A stretch of DNA of 64,000 nt, from assembly GCF_004402705.1 (NCBI RefSeq), contig NZ_SOFM01000010.1:183434-247433 (forward strand). Direction: 5' to 3'. This DNA is from Cryobacterium mannosilyticum (GTDB lineage Bacteria > Actinomycetota > Actinomycetes > Actinomycetales > Microbacteriaceae). This document shows positions 24,855 to 32,334 of the stretch, in pieces. Position numbers and translations under genes: made by a program. Below the pieces are notes generated by a model that was not told the DNA's origin, searched no databases, and saw only the letters and a list, made by a program, of their open reading frames with translations. Each line of letters starts with the position of its first letter. The stretch's first letter is position 1.

Positions 24855-25550
24855 ATGAGATCACCGAAGAACACCGCCAGCACGCCAGCACGCAGTGCGT
24901 TCGCTCGAGGCCGGCTCGTCGGTGCCGCCTCGATCGGGTTCGCAGTGTTGGTGGTGATAGAGAACGTGTTGTTTGCGGTAACGGGCGCTCCGGGCTATGG
25001 CGATCCGATCGAGGAAGTGCTGGCCTACTACGCGACCAACCGCGACGCGGTCGCGATCATTTCTGGTCTGGTGGCCCTGTACCTACCGCTGCTGCTGGTG
25101 TTCGTGACGGGCCTGCACGGCCTCGTGGGGCGGCGCGGCGGAGCGGGCGCCGGCTGGTCGCGCGTCGCCTTGGCCGCTGGCGCGACGCTGGCGGCCATCT
25201 TCGTGCTGTTCAACGTCACGCAGATCGGGCTCGCGCTCTCCGCTGGCGGGCTCGCCGAGCCGACGCCCGCTTTCGAGCTCGTCTGGCAGATTCACGCGGC
25301 GGCGTTCGCGCTGGCGCTGCCGCTGATCGGCACCACCTCCTTCGGCGTGGCTCTCGCCACGCACGCGAGCGGGTTGACTCCGGCTTGGCAGCGCCTGCTG
25401 GGCCTGGTGGGCGGGAGCCTGCTGCTCGCCGCGGGGCTCGGCAGCCTCGCGATCGCCGACGGCTCGGCACTGATCTTCGTCGGGCTCCTAGGATTCGCCG
25501 CCTGGCTCGTCTGGCTGCTCGCGACCGGCGTGCGCCTCGTCCGATCGTGA
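24855..25550 (+). CDS. Multi-helix membrane protein of unknown function
   Basis: A 231-residue protein with six predicted membrane helices, among them VGAASIGFAVLVVIENVLFA, AIISGLVALYLPLLLVFVTG and AAGATLAAIFVLFNVTQIGL. The first loop has YGDPIEEVLAYYATNRDAV, a pattern I have seen in DUF4386-like and related actinobacterial membrane proteins, but I cannot assign it firmly. AAGGAGTAAGAG precedes the ATG. Last intact gene of the TetR-facing operon. Confidence 0.65.
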   Translation: MRSPKNTASTPARSAFARGRLVGAASIGFAVLVVIENVLFAVTGAPGYGDPIEEVLAYYATNRDAVAIISGLVALYLPLLLVFVTGLHGLVGRRGGAGAGWSRVALAAGATLAAIFVLFNVTQIGLALSAGGLAEPTPAFELVWQIHAAAFALALPLIGTTSFGVALATHASGLTPAWQRLLGLVGGSLLLAAGLGSLAIADGSALIFVGLLGFAAWLVWLLATGVRLVRS

Positions 25551-25690
25551 CCGAAAGGAGGGCGGCGCCGAGGTCGCGCACGCGGGCGAGGACTCCGTGG
25601 AGGGTCGCCTGCTGGTGCCGGGGGCGAGTCCGGACCGGCGCCTAAATGTGTGAGTGGCGCCGATGGGTTGCGCCCGGCATCTTCCCGGGC

Positions 25691-25705
25691 AGGACTTTTG
25701 TCCCT
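25691..25705. promoter_or_regulatory. DosR/DevR-box-like palindrome
   Basis: AGGACTTTTGTCCCT resembles the dormancy-regulator consensus GGGACTTTNGTCCC. It lies 84 bases upstream of the truncated frame at 25789. The surrounding gap (25551-25913) holds no intact gene. Confidence 0.4.
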
Positions 25706-25788
25706 TCGCCAGCATTCGTGCCGGTGAGATGATCTCAACTGCCCGCCGTCGGCGATTTGCCGTGGTTCCAACGAGAGGAGCAGACCAG

Positions 25789-25872
25789 GTGACACAGACA
25801 ACAATCAGGCAGTACCGAGACACGCAAGTCGATGTGAAACTCGTGGCGTCCACGTGCCCTGCATGTAACTAA
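25789..25872 (+). pseudogene. Truncated N-terminus of a DUF6326-like membrane protein
   Basis: After GAGAGGAG a GTG opens a 27-codon frame reading TIRQYRDTQVDVKLV and ending ASTCPACN. The YRDTQVDVKLV pattern is the cytoplasmic N-terminus that precedes the first helix in DUF6326-type proteins, one of which is intact at 22342. The membrane part is lost just before the HigBA promoter, so a later insertion or deletion removed it. Confidence 0.4.
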
Positions 25873-25878
25873 TAACGC

Positions 25879-25913
25879 TTGACGATAATAACGCTGCGCG
25901 TTATGCTAATGGT
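25879..25913 (+). promoter_or_regulatory. higBA promoter and operator
   Basis: TTGACG (25879-25884) and TATGCT (25902-25907) are separated by exactly 17 bases. The palindrome TAACGCTGCGCGTTA (25889-25903) fills the spacer and touches the -10 box. The expected transcription start coincides with the GTG of higB, so the mRNA is probably leaderless. Confidence 0.7.
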
Positions 25914-26195
25914 GTGATCCAGACGTTCGCGGAAAAAGACACTGAGCGCGTCTGGCAGCGGGTCCATGTGCGCAAGTTTGGCCCCGACTTGCAGCGAATC
26001 GCGAATCGAAAGCTACTGATACTCGACGCCGCTGAAACCATCAATGACCTGCGCGTTCCACCGGGCAACCGTCTCGAACAGCTGCAGGGCAACCGAAAAG
26101 GCCAACACAGCATCCGAGTCAACGACCAATGGCGCATCTGCTTCACGTGGACACCCGCTGGGCCAATAAATGTCGAAATCACCGACTATCACTGA
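25914..26195 (+). CDS. higB: HigB/RelE-family toxin
   Basis: A 93-residue RelE-superfamily ribonuclease toxin of the HigB type. The conserved LRVPPGNRLEQLQGNRKGQH-type segment is followed by SIRVNDQWRICFTW, which supplies the basic and Arg residues that cut mRNA on the ribosome. The gene order toxin-antitoxin, reversed relative to most systems, is the HigBA hallmark. The GTG start lies six bases after the -10 box, so no ribosome-binding site is expected. It looks intact. Confidence 0.9.
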   Translation: MIQTFAEKDTERVWQRVHVRKFGPDLQRIANRKLLILDAAETINDLRVPPGNRLEQLQGNRKGQHSIRVNDQWRICFTWTPAGPINVEITDYH

Positions 26196-26204
26196 GGAGA
26201 TATT

Positions 26205-26501
26205 GTGACTGCCGCACACGAGCCCATTCACCCCGGCGAGATTCTTCTCGAAGAATTCCTCACTCCGCTGGGCATCAGCCAATACCGTCTTGCCCAGGCG
26301 ATCGCCGTGCCCCCGCGCCGCATCAACGAGATCGTTCACGGCAAACGAGGTATCAGCCCGGACACCGCCCTTCGGCTGGCACGAGCACTCGGCACAACGG
26401 ATCGATTTTGGATGAACCTCCAGACCCGATACGACCTTGACGTGCAATCTGCTGCTCACGCGGGAGAGCTCAACCAGATCCAGTCGCTCCTGAGCGCCTA
26501 G
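26205..26501 (+). CDS. higA: HigA-family antitoxin
   Basis: A 98-residue XRE-type antitoxin: HPGEILLEEFLTPLGISQYR, then LAQAIAVPPRRINEIVHGKR and TALRLARALGTTDRFWMNLQ, the canonical HigA/VapI pattern. It neutralises HigB and represses the shared promoter through the palindrome at 25889-25903. It starts nine bases after higB. Confidence 0.92.
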   Translation: MTAAHEPIHPGEILLEEFLTPLGISQYRLAQAIAVPPRRINEIVHGKRGISPDTALRLARALGTTDRFWMNLQTRYDLDVQSAAHAGELNQIQSLLSA

Positions 26502-26734
26502 CGAGGCCGAAGCACGCCATTGAGGGTTCCCAAACGCGACTCCCCCGAGACTTCGGAATCTACGCGACTTGGCGCTGAATCCGCGTCCGTCGAGGTCCGA
26601 TTCGCGGACCAACAAGGGCGGTCGCCGTGGAGCCGGGGGCGAGTTGTAGGGTGGTGCCGAGCCCGCCCAGCGCTAATTCAAAAACCTAGCGTGTAGGAGT
26701 TCCCCACAATCGTGGCTCGGCGAAGGGAGTGGTC

Positions 26735-27328
26735 ATGGCCGGCCGGTTCGTTTACTGGATGAATGTCTCGCTTGATCTCTTCATCGAGCGCGAGGTGGGT
26801 GAGCACGGTGACATCGGGGGGCCCAGTTGGATCCGCCTGGGCGAGCCGCTGCATCGCGAATTCAACGCTCGGGCGCGGGCGCTGACGATGATAGTTCAGG
26901 GCCGCAAAGTCTACGAGTTGATGGATCCGTTCTGGCCGAACGCTCGCACGGACGAATCCCTTCCGGGCTTCCTGCGCGAGTACGGCGAGATCTGGACGGA
27001 CATGCCCAAGGTGCTCGTCTCGCGCACGCGCACCATGGCCGAACACAACACGCGCATCATCGGCGGCGACAACGCGATCGAACAACTCGCCGTGCTGCGA
27101 CAGGAGACGGACGGAGAAATCGGCATCGGTGGCGCGAACCTCGCGACCCAGCTGATGCGGGCTCACCTGCTCGACGAGCTCTGGCTGTTCACACACCCTG
27201 TCGTGCTCGGAGCCGGCCGGCCGCTCTTCGACACTCTCGACCAGCCTCTCGAGCTCGACCTCTTGGAACAGGATTCGTTCGACCAAGGAGTGACGATGCA
27301 CCGCTACGCGGTGCGCGGGGCACGTTAG
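26735..27328 (+). CDS. Dihydrofolate reductase family protein (RibD C-terminal type)
   Basis: A 197-residue reductase-fold protein of the RibD_C/YyaP type. It has the N-terminal FVYWMNVSLDLFIE strand, MIVQGRKVYELMDPFWP, then KVLVSRTRTMA, GEIGIGGANLATQL and FTHPVVLGAGRPLF, the family's NADPH-site patterns. These proteins are related to DHFR but their substrates are mostly unknown; this is not the housekeeping FolA. AAGGGAG precedes the ATG at 26735. Single gene between HigBA and the ABC transporter. Confidence 0.82.
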   Translation: MAGRFVYWMNVSLDLFIEREVGEHGDIGGPSWIRLGEPLHREFNARARALTMIVQGRKVYELMDPFWPNARTDESLPGFLREYGEIWTDMPKVLVSRTRTMAEHNTRIIGGDNAIEQLAVLRQETDGEIGIGGANLATQLMRAHLLDELWLFTHPVVLGAGRPLFDTLDQPLELDLLEQDSFDQGVTMHRYAVRGAR

Positions 27329-27499
27329 GGCAACCGTCTTGGCTTCTACCTCGGAGCCGGCGCACAGTCGTGGAATGACCGCGGACCGACGCGGTCCGTG
27401 ACGCTGATCGGCGCACCGAGCGTCACCTCGGCAGCCGCGTCGCAAAGCTCGGGCGACTCGCCATCTAAGCTGGGCCTTCTGCCCACGGAAGGAACGTCA

Positions 27500-29401
27500 A
27501 TGAGCATGGAAGGCGCGGCCTGGAGCTCGCTGCACAAGATCTCTACCGCCAGGGACGGCAAGCACGGCTTCTCCCGTGAGTCCGTGCGGCGGATCACGAC
27601 GTTCGCGGTGCCCTACCGGTCCAAGCTGCTGATCTTCATCACCCTCTCCATCGTGGGAGCTTTCCTCGCGGTCGCGACGCCGGTACTCGCCGGCCAGGTG
27701 GTCGACGTGATCGTCGCCCGGGGCGAGGTCACCACGATCGTTTGGCTCGCCGTCGTCATCGCCCTCGTGGCCGTGGCCGACGCCGCCGTGTCACTCGTGA
27801 CGCGCTGGTACTCGGCGCGGATCGGCGAAGGCGTGATCCTGGACCTCCGCACCTCCGTCTTCAACCACGTGCAAAAGATGCCGATCGCGTTCTTCACCCG
27901 CACGCGGACGGGCGCCCTCGTGAGCCGCCTCAACAACGATGTGATCGGCGCCCAGCAGGCCTTCAGCGGCACGCTGTCCGGCGTGGTCACGAACCTCGTG
28001 GCGCTGACCCTCACCCTGATCGTCATGCTCAGCACGTCCTGGCTCGTGACAGTTCTCGCCATGATCATGCTCCCCATCTTCCTGGTACCCGCGCGCCGCA
28101 TGGGCAGCCGCCTCGCCGCGCTGCGCCGCGAGGCGGCCGATCACAATTCCGCCATGAGCACGCAGATGACCGAGCGCTTCTCAGCGCCCGGCGCCACCCT
28201 CGTCAAGCTATTCGGCCGGCCCGACGAGGAGGCCGAGGAGTTCCGCGTCCGCGCCGCCCGCGTCCGCGACATCGGGGTCCGGACCGCGATGCTCCAGTTC
28301 GTCTTCTTCACCGCACTGATGCTCGGCTCCGCTCTCGCCCTCGCGCTCGTGTACGGGCTCGGCGGCTCCCTCGCACTCGCCGGCCAGCTGAACACCGGTG
28401 ACGTGGTCACCCTGGCACTCCTCCTCACCCGCCTCTACGCGCCGCTCACCAGCCTCGCAAACGCACGGGTCGAGATCATGAGCGCGGTGGTCAGCTTCGA
28501 GCGCGTCTTCGAGGTGCTGGACCTCGACCCGCTCATCAAGGAGAAGCCCAACGCCGCCGCCGTCCCCGAAGGCCCAGTGGCCGTCGAGTTCGACAACGTC
28601 CGCTTCGCCTACCCGTCCGCGGACAAAGTGTCCCTCGCCTCTCTCGAGGAGGTTGCCACGCTGGATACCCGCGGCGGCGAGGAGGTGCTGCACGGCGTGT
28701 CCTTCAGGATCGAGCCGGGGCAGACCGTTGCCCTCGTTGGTACGTCCGGTGCCGGCAAGTCCACAATTGCGCAGCTCCTCTCGCGCCTGTATGACGTCGA
28801 CAGCGGCGCCGTGCGCCTCGCAGGGACGGATGTCCGCGATGTCACTTTCGCCTCCCTGCGAAACACCCTGGGCATGGTGACGCAGGACGGCCACCTGTTC
28901 CACGAGACCATCCTCTCCAATCTGCGCCTCGCGAGGCCGGAGGCATCCGACGACGAGGTGTGGGACGCCGTCCGCCGCGCGCGGCTCGAGCCGCTCATCC
29001 GGTCCCTGCCGGACCAGCTGGACACCATGGTGGGAGAGCGTGGCTACCGGCTGTCCGGGGGCGAGCGCCAGCGGATGACCATCGCAAGGCTCCTACTCGC
29101 CCAGCCGCGCGTCGTCATCCTCGACGAGGCGACGGCGGCACTGGACTCGACGTCTGAGGCCGCCGTGCAAGCGGCGCTCAGCGAGGCGCTCAAGGGACGG
29201 ACGGCAATGGTCATCGCACACCGCCTCTCCACCATCCGCAGCGCGGACCTGATCCTCGTGGTTGAGGACGGCTCGATCGTGGAGCGCGGTACGCACGAGG
29301 AACTGCTGGCTGTGGGTGGGCGGTACGAGGAATTGCACCGGACCCAGTTCGCCGTGCAGAAGAATGTTGCGGCCGACGAGGAAGCGCTGAGCCGCACCTA
29401 G
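27500..29401 (+). CDS. ABC transporter, fused permease and ATPase (exporter type)
   Basis: A 633-residue half-transporter. The N-terminal type-1 membrane domain has six helices, with the coupling region IAFFTRTRTGALVSRLNNDV. The C-terminal nucleotide-binding domain has Walker A GTSGAGKST, Q-loop VTQDGHLFHET, signature LSGGERQR, Walker B RVVILDEATAALD and the switch His in AIAHRLST. It works as a dimer; with no second half-transporter nearby, a homodimer is likely. The substrate is unknown (lipid, peptide or drug). The ATG at 27500 follows GGAAGGAA. Last intact gene of the left cargo segment. Confidence 0.9.
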   Translation: MSMEGAAWSSLHKISTARDGKHGFSRESVRRITTFAVPYRSKLLIFITLSIVGAFLAVATPVLAGQVVDVIVARGEVTTIVWLAVVIALVAVADAAVSLVTRWYSARIGEGVILDLRTSVFNHVQKMPIAFFTRTRTGALVSRLNNDVIGAQQAFSGTLSGVVTNLVALTLTLIVMLSTSWLVTVLAMIMLPIFLVPARRMGSRLAALRREAADHNSAMSTQMTERFSAPGATLVKLFGRPDEEAEEFRVRAARVRDIGVRTAMLQFVFFTALMLGSALALALVYGLGGSLALAGQLNTGDVVTLALLLTRLYAPLTSLANARVEIMSAVVSFERVFEVLDLDPLIKEKPNAAAVPEGPVAVEFDNVRFAYPSADKVSLASLEEVATLDTRGGEEVLHGVSFRIEPGQTVALVGTSGAGKSTIAQLLSRLYDVDSGAVRLAGTDVRDVTFASLRNTLGMVTQDGHLFHETILSNLRLARPEASDDEVWDAVRRARLEPLIRSLPDQLDTMVGERGYRLSGGERQRMTIARLLLAQPRVVILDEATAALDSTSEAAVQAALSEALKGRTAMVIAHRLSTIRSADLILVVEDGSIVERGTHEELLAVGGRYEELHRTQFAVQKNVAADEEALSRT

Positions 29402-29551
29402 TTGTACTGAGCTCGGTGCCCCTGCCGAGCGTCTCGGAAAGTCGTCTCGTCACGTTTGGTGTCTCACCGCTCTACATGGGGTTTTTCGAAGCGGAACAGG
29501 ATGGAGACGTCCAACGTCCAATTGGCCTGTACCCTCGCCATGCACGTGCTT

Positions 29552-29595
29552 CATTTGAACCAGCGACCGACTGAAGGTTGAGGCCGTAACTTGAC
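29552..29595. repeat. Degenerate tRNA-Pro attachment site
   Basis: This stretch aligns without gaps to 33628-33671, the tRNA-Pro 3' part plus the bases after it, with about three quarters of the positions identical (ATTTGAACC, GCGACC, AGGCC and TAACTTGA are shared). It directly abuts the integrase remnant. Confidence 0.6.
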
Positions 29596-29679
29596 GGTCC
29601 GAGCCTCGAACCGGCCGGACGGCGTCACCCGCGTGGTGATGTCGCCGAAGGTGCTGATCGTCAACCGTGGCCGCGACAT
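29584..29679 (-). pseudogene. Tyrosine integrase, N-terminal remnant
   Basis: From the ATG at 29679, six bases after the excisionase-like gene, the minus strand reads MSRPRLTISTFGDITTRVTP and then SGRFEARTVKLR. This is the usual start of actinobacterial phage-type integrases (MSRPR...G..G.I...G...ARTR.RD.DG). At GTCAAGTTACGG it merges into the attachment site, so about 350 residues including the catalytic domain are gone. Order xis-int-att is preserved. Confidence 0.65.
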
Positions 29680-29685
29680 CTCAGC

Positions 29686-29949
29686 TCACCGGCGATCGGT
29701 GCGCCGGGGCGGGCTGGACGGCTCACGCTGCTCGGCAATCCAGGCCCGCACATCGGAGATGGCGAACTTCAGATGTTTGCCGAACCGGTAGGCCGTGGGG
29801 CATTTGCCGTGCACACGCCAGTCGTAGACCGTGGACATCGGTATGCCCAAGTAGGACGCCAACTCGTTGATGTCCATCAGGGGTTCCAGACCCCACGCGT
29901 CGGTGGCGGGGGTGGGAGAGGAGGGTGGGTAGTCGTCGTGGATGCTCAT
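29686..29949 (-). CDS. Excisionase-like helix-turn-helix protein
   Basis: An 87-residue MerR-type/excisionase HTH protein: LMDINELASYLGIPMSTVYD followed by WRVHGKCPTAYRFGKHLKFA and ISDVRAWIAEQ. Such proteins (AlpA/Xis-like) sit just upstream of integrase genes in actinobacterial integrative elements and direct excision. Here the integrase that should follow is cut to its first 32 codons, so the protein probably has no partner. Confidence 0.78.
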   Translation of the reverse strand: MSIHDDYPPSSPTPATDAWGLEPLMDINELASYLGIPMSTVYDWRVHGKCPTAYRFGKHLKFAISDVRAWIAEQREPSSPPRRTDRR

Positions 29950-30089
29950 ACTCAGAAGGTGTGCGCCACGATCCCGGACGATCGGAGCGGACCGAAAACG
30001 ACGCCGCCGCCTCGGATGGAAAGGCCGTCTCACCGGCTCCGGAGAGGAGTAAAAGATGGGTTTGTGATGGGGTAGTCAATTCATTTACC

Positions 30090-30122
30090 AAAAAAATCCC
30101 GGAAACCCTTGAGATTCCGGGA
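30090..30122 (-). terminator. Intrinsic terminator, minus strand
   Basis: Stem TCCCGGAA with its complement and a 10-base loop, followed on the minus strand by seven T. No minus-strand gene now ends here, so it may have served a lost gene. Confidence 0.55.
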
Positions 30123-30200
30123 CATTTGGTTTGGTGGGCTGATTGCGAAAGCCAACAGGGCGCGCATGGTCCGTGACTCTGGAGCTCTATTTCCTCCGCA

Positions 30201-30245
30201 GCCCGCGGTCTTTTCCTCGATATCGTGCGAGGCCCGACCGCGGGC
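30201..30245. repeat. Nested inverted repeat
   Basis: Outer arms GCCCGCGGTC (30201-30210) and GACCGCGGGC (30236-30245) enclose inner arms CCTCG (30215-30219) and CGAGG (30228-30232). It lies in a 530-base gap (29950-30481) with no recognisable gene. Confidence 0.5.
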
Positions 30246-30481
30246 TTTCGGTCATCACCAGGCGAGGTTCTGCACGGTAGCCAATCACGGCCAATTCAAG
30301 GAGACTGGAGGCGAGCCCACGCCTCGAGGATTTCATCCGCGCCGCGGCGTCCTTCCGGGCGGTCTCCCGCGGAAGAACCCGGGGTGCGGCCGGGGCGGAA
30401 CCGGCACGTCGCGGAGCAACAGGATTCAGATACACCTGGCCAAAACAACGATGAAAGACCCGAGAAAAAGGATCATCCAAC

Positions 30482-30967
30482 ATGACTCGCAGTGACATCG
30501 GCCCCCACCCGGACTCCTTCGATCTGGAGACCGCCACCATCGAGAACACCAACTATCGAACCGTCGCCTGGACCGGCCTGTATTTACAGGTCACCCTGAT
30601 GTGCATCCCGGCCGGAGAATCCATCGGTCTGGAAATGCACCCCGACACCGACCAGTTCCTGCGCCTCGACGCCGGCACCGGGAAGGCTCAAATGGGGCCC
30701 GACAAGGACAAGCTCGTTTTCGAGCAGGATGTGTCTGACGGCTGGTGCATCCTTGTCCCCGCGGGCACCTGGCACAACGTCACCAACACCGGTGACGGTC
30801 CCATGAACCTCTATGTGATCTACGCGCCGGTCCATCACGCCGCCGGTAATATCCACACAACGGCCGACGCCGCCGCCGAGGACGAGAGCGCCGGCACGGA
30901 CACTCCACCGGCGTGGACAAAGCAACCCGCCACGTCCCACCCCGACCAGGCAGCAAGCGACCAATAG
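30482..30967 (+). CDS. Cupin-domain protein
   Basis: A 161-residue single-cupin protein. Cupin motif 1 is IGLEMHPDTDQFLRLDAGTG (the family G-x5-H-x-H is here reduced to E-M-H-P-D-T-D-Q), and motif 2 is LVPAGTWHNVTNTGDGPMNL. The C-terminal 40 residues are Ala/Thr-rich and probably disordered. This type is annotated as mannose-6-phosphate-isomerase-like, but the substrate is unknown. AAGGATC lies before the ATG. Converges with the aldo/keto reductase. Confidence 0.82.
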   Translation: MTRSDIGPHPDSFDLETATIENTNYRTVAWTGLYLQVTLMCIPAGESIGLEMHPDTDQFLRLDAGTGKAQMGPDKDKLVFEQDVSDGWCILVPAGTWHNVTNTGDGPMNLYVIYAPVHHAAGNIHTTADAAAEDESAGTDTPPAWTKQPATSHPDQAASDQ

Positions 30968-30998
30968 CAGCAGCGTTTGCTGAGGCGTCGGACTCGAT

Positions 30999-32027
30999 TC
31001 AGTCTGGAAGGCGACCGCGGGAGCGTTGCGCGACCGCGGCCTCCCCATACGGATAGTCGGAGACGACCGGAGAGCTCAGGGCTCCCAGCCGGTCCAGCTG
31101 ATCAGCACTCAGCTGCACGTGGGCCGCGGACAGGTTCTCGGTGAGCTGTTCGACACTTCGCGCTCCGAGGATCACCGAGGTCACCCCCGGTTGCGCCTCG
31201 AGCCAGGCCAAAGACACCTGTGCGCTCGTGGCACCGAACTCGGTCGCGACCTCGGCGACGGCATCGATGATCCGCCAGGTGCGTTCCTTCTTATTACGCG
31301 GGGCCCACGCCTCCATTCCACGTGCGGGGTCTTCGCCCAGCCGCGTCGCACCGATGGGATCGGTGTCGCGCTGGTACTTGCCCGATAGCCACCCGCCGCC
31401 GAGCGGCGACCAGGGCAGAAGTCCCAGACCCGCATCGAGCGCCGCCGGCACGATCTCAGATTCGATCTCGCGAACGAGCAGGTTGTACTGCGGCTGGAGT
31501 GTGACCGGCGCCGTGAAGCCCAAAGCCTTCGCCACGTGCACGGCTTTGGTCAGCTGCCAACCGAGAAAGTTGGAGAAGCCGTAGTAGCTGATCTTTCCGC
31601 TGCGGATGGCGTCGTCGAGAAAGCGCAGCGTCTCCTCCAACGGCGTCAACGGGTCCCAGGCGTGCAGTTGATACAGGTCGATGTGCTCCGTTCCCAGCCG
31701 ACGCAGTGAATCGTCGAGGGCCCGGTGCAAGTGCCGACGACTGGTACCCCGATCGTTTGGGCCGTCTCCCATGGCGAACCGGCCCTTGGTGGCGAGAACG
31801 ATCTGCTTCCTTTCGGTCGGGTGAGAGGCCAACCACGACCCGATCATCTCCTCCGAGGTTCCGGAACTGTAGACATCCGCAGTGTCGACGAGGGTGCCGC
31901 CGGCGCCCACATACGTGTCCAGGAGCGCGTTGGCCATCTCCTCATCGGCTTCCGCCCCAAAGGTCATGGTGCCCAGTGCGTAGGTCGAAACGACTGCGCC
32001 GCTGTTGCCGAGTGTGCGATATCGCAT
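30999..32027 (-). CDS. Aldo/keto reductase
   Basis: A 342-residue NADPH-dependent (beta/alpha)8 oxidoreductase. The catalytic tetrad is visible: Asp and Tyr in DTADVYSSGTSEEMIGSWL, Lys in VLATKGRF and His in LYQLHAWDP. The C-terminal cofactor motif SVILGARSVEQLTENL is intact. The length and the GTSEE pattern place it with the AKR11/YajO-like group that reduces aldehydes and ketones. Single gene; no regulator adjacent. Confidence 0.9.
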   Translation of the reverse strand: MRYRTLGNSGAVVSTYALGTMTFGAEADEEMANALLDTYVGAGGTLVDTADVYSSGTSEEMIGSWLASHPTERKQIVLATKGRFAMGDGPNDRGTSRRHLHRALDDSLRRLGTEHIDLYQLHAWDPLTPLEETLRFLDDAIRSGKISYYGFSNFLGWQLTKAVHVAKALGFTAPVTLQPQYNLLVREIESEIVPAALDAGLGLLPWSPLGGGWLSGKYQRDTDPIGATRLGEDPARGMEAWAPRNKKERTWRIIDAVAEVATEFGATSAQVSLAWLEAQPGVTSVILGARSVEQLTENLSAAHVQLSADQLDRLGALSSPVVSDYPYGEAAVAQRSRGRLPD

Positions 32028-32030
32028 CTA

Positions 32031-32096
32031 CCGGTCCTCATCTTCTTCAAGGCGAGAGACCCGCAGGGTAACAATCTGAACGGCTCGAAACATTGA
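32031..32096 (+). pseudogene. VOC/glyoxalase-like C-terminal scrap
   Basis: The plus strand reads PVLIFFKARDPQGNNLNGSK-H-stop. FFKARDPQGNNL is a common C-terminal strand of glyoxalase/VOC proteins. Only about 20 residues remain. The rest of the gap to 32334 shows nothing I can assign. Confidence 0.3.
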
Positions 32097-32334
32097 GCTG
32101 CACTCCATTATCCGTGGGCGTCATGACCGCGGCAGATGCGATCGTGCCCTCGCAGACGTCGGTCTCCATGATCTGCCCCATCACGAAGCCGAAATACACC
32201 GAGACCGTCGCCCCGGATTACCGGGGAGGCCTAACGTCGTTTTCCTCCGCCGAGAGGCAATCCTTCCTCCCCCTCCACATGTCTACCTATGGAGCAGGAG
32301 CTATCATTCCAGGCCGGATTCCCTGGGGCTATGA

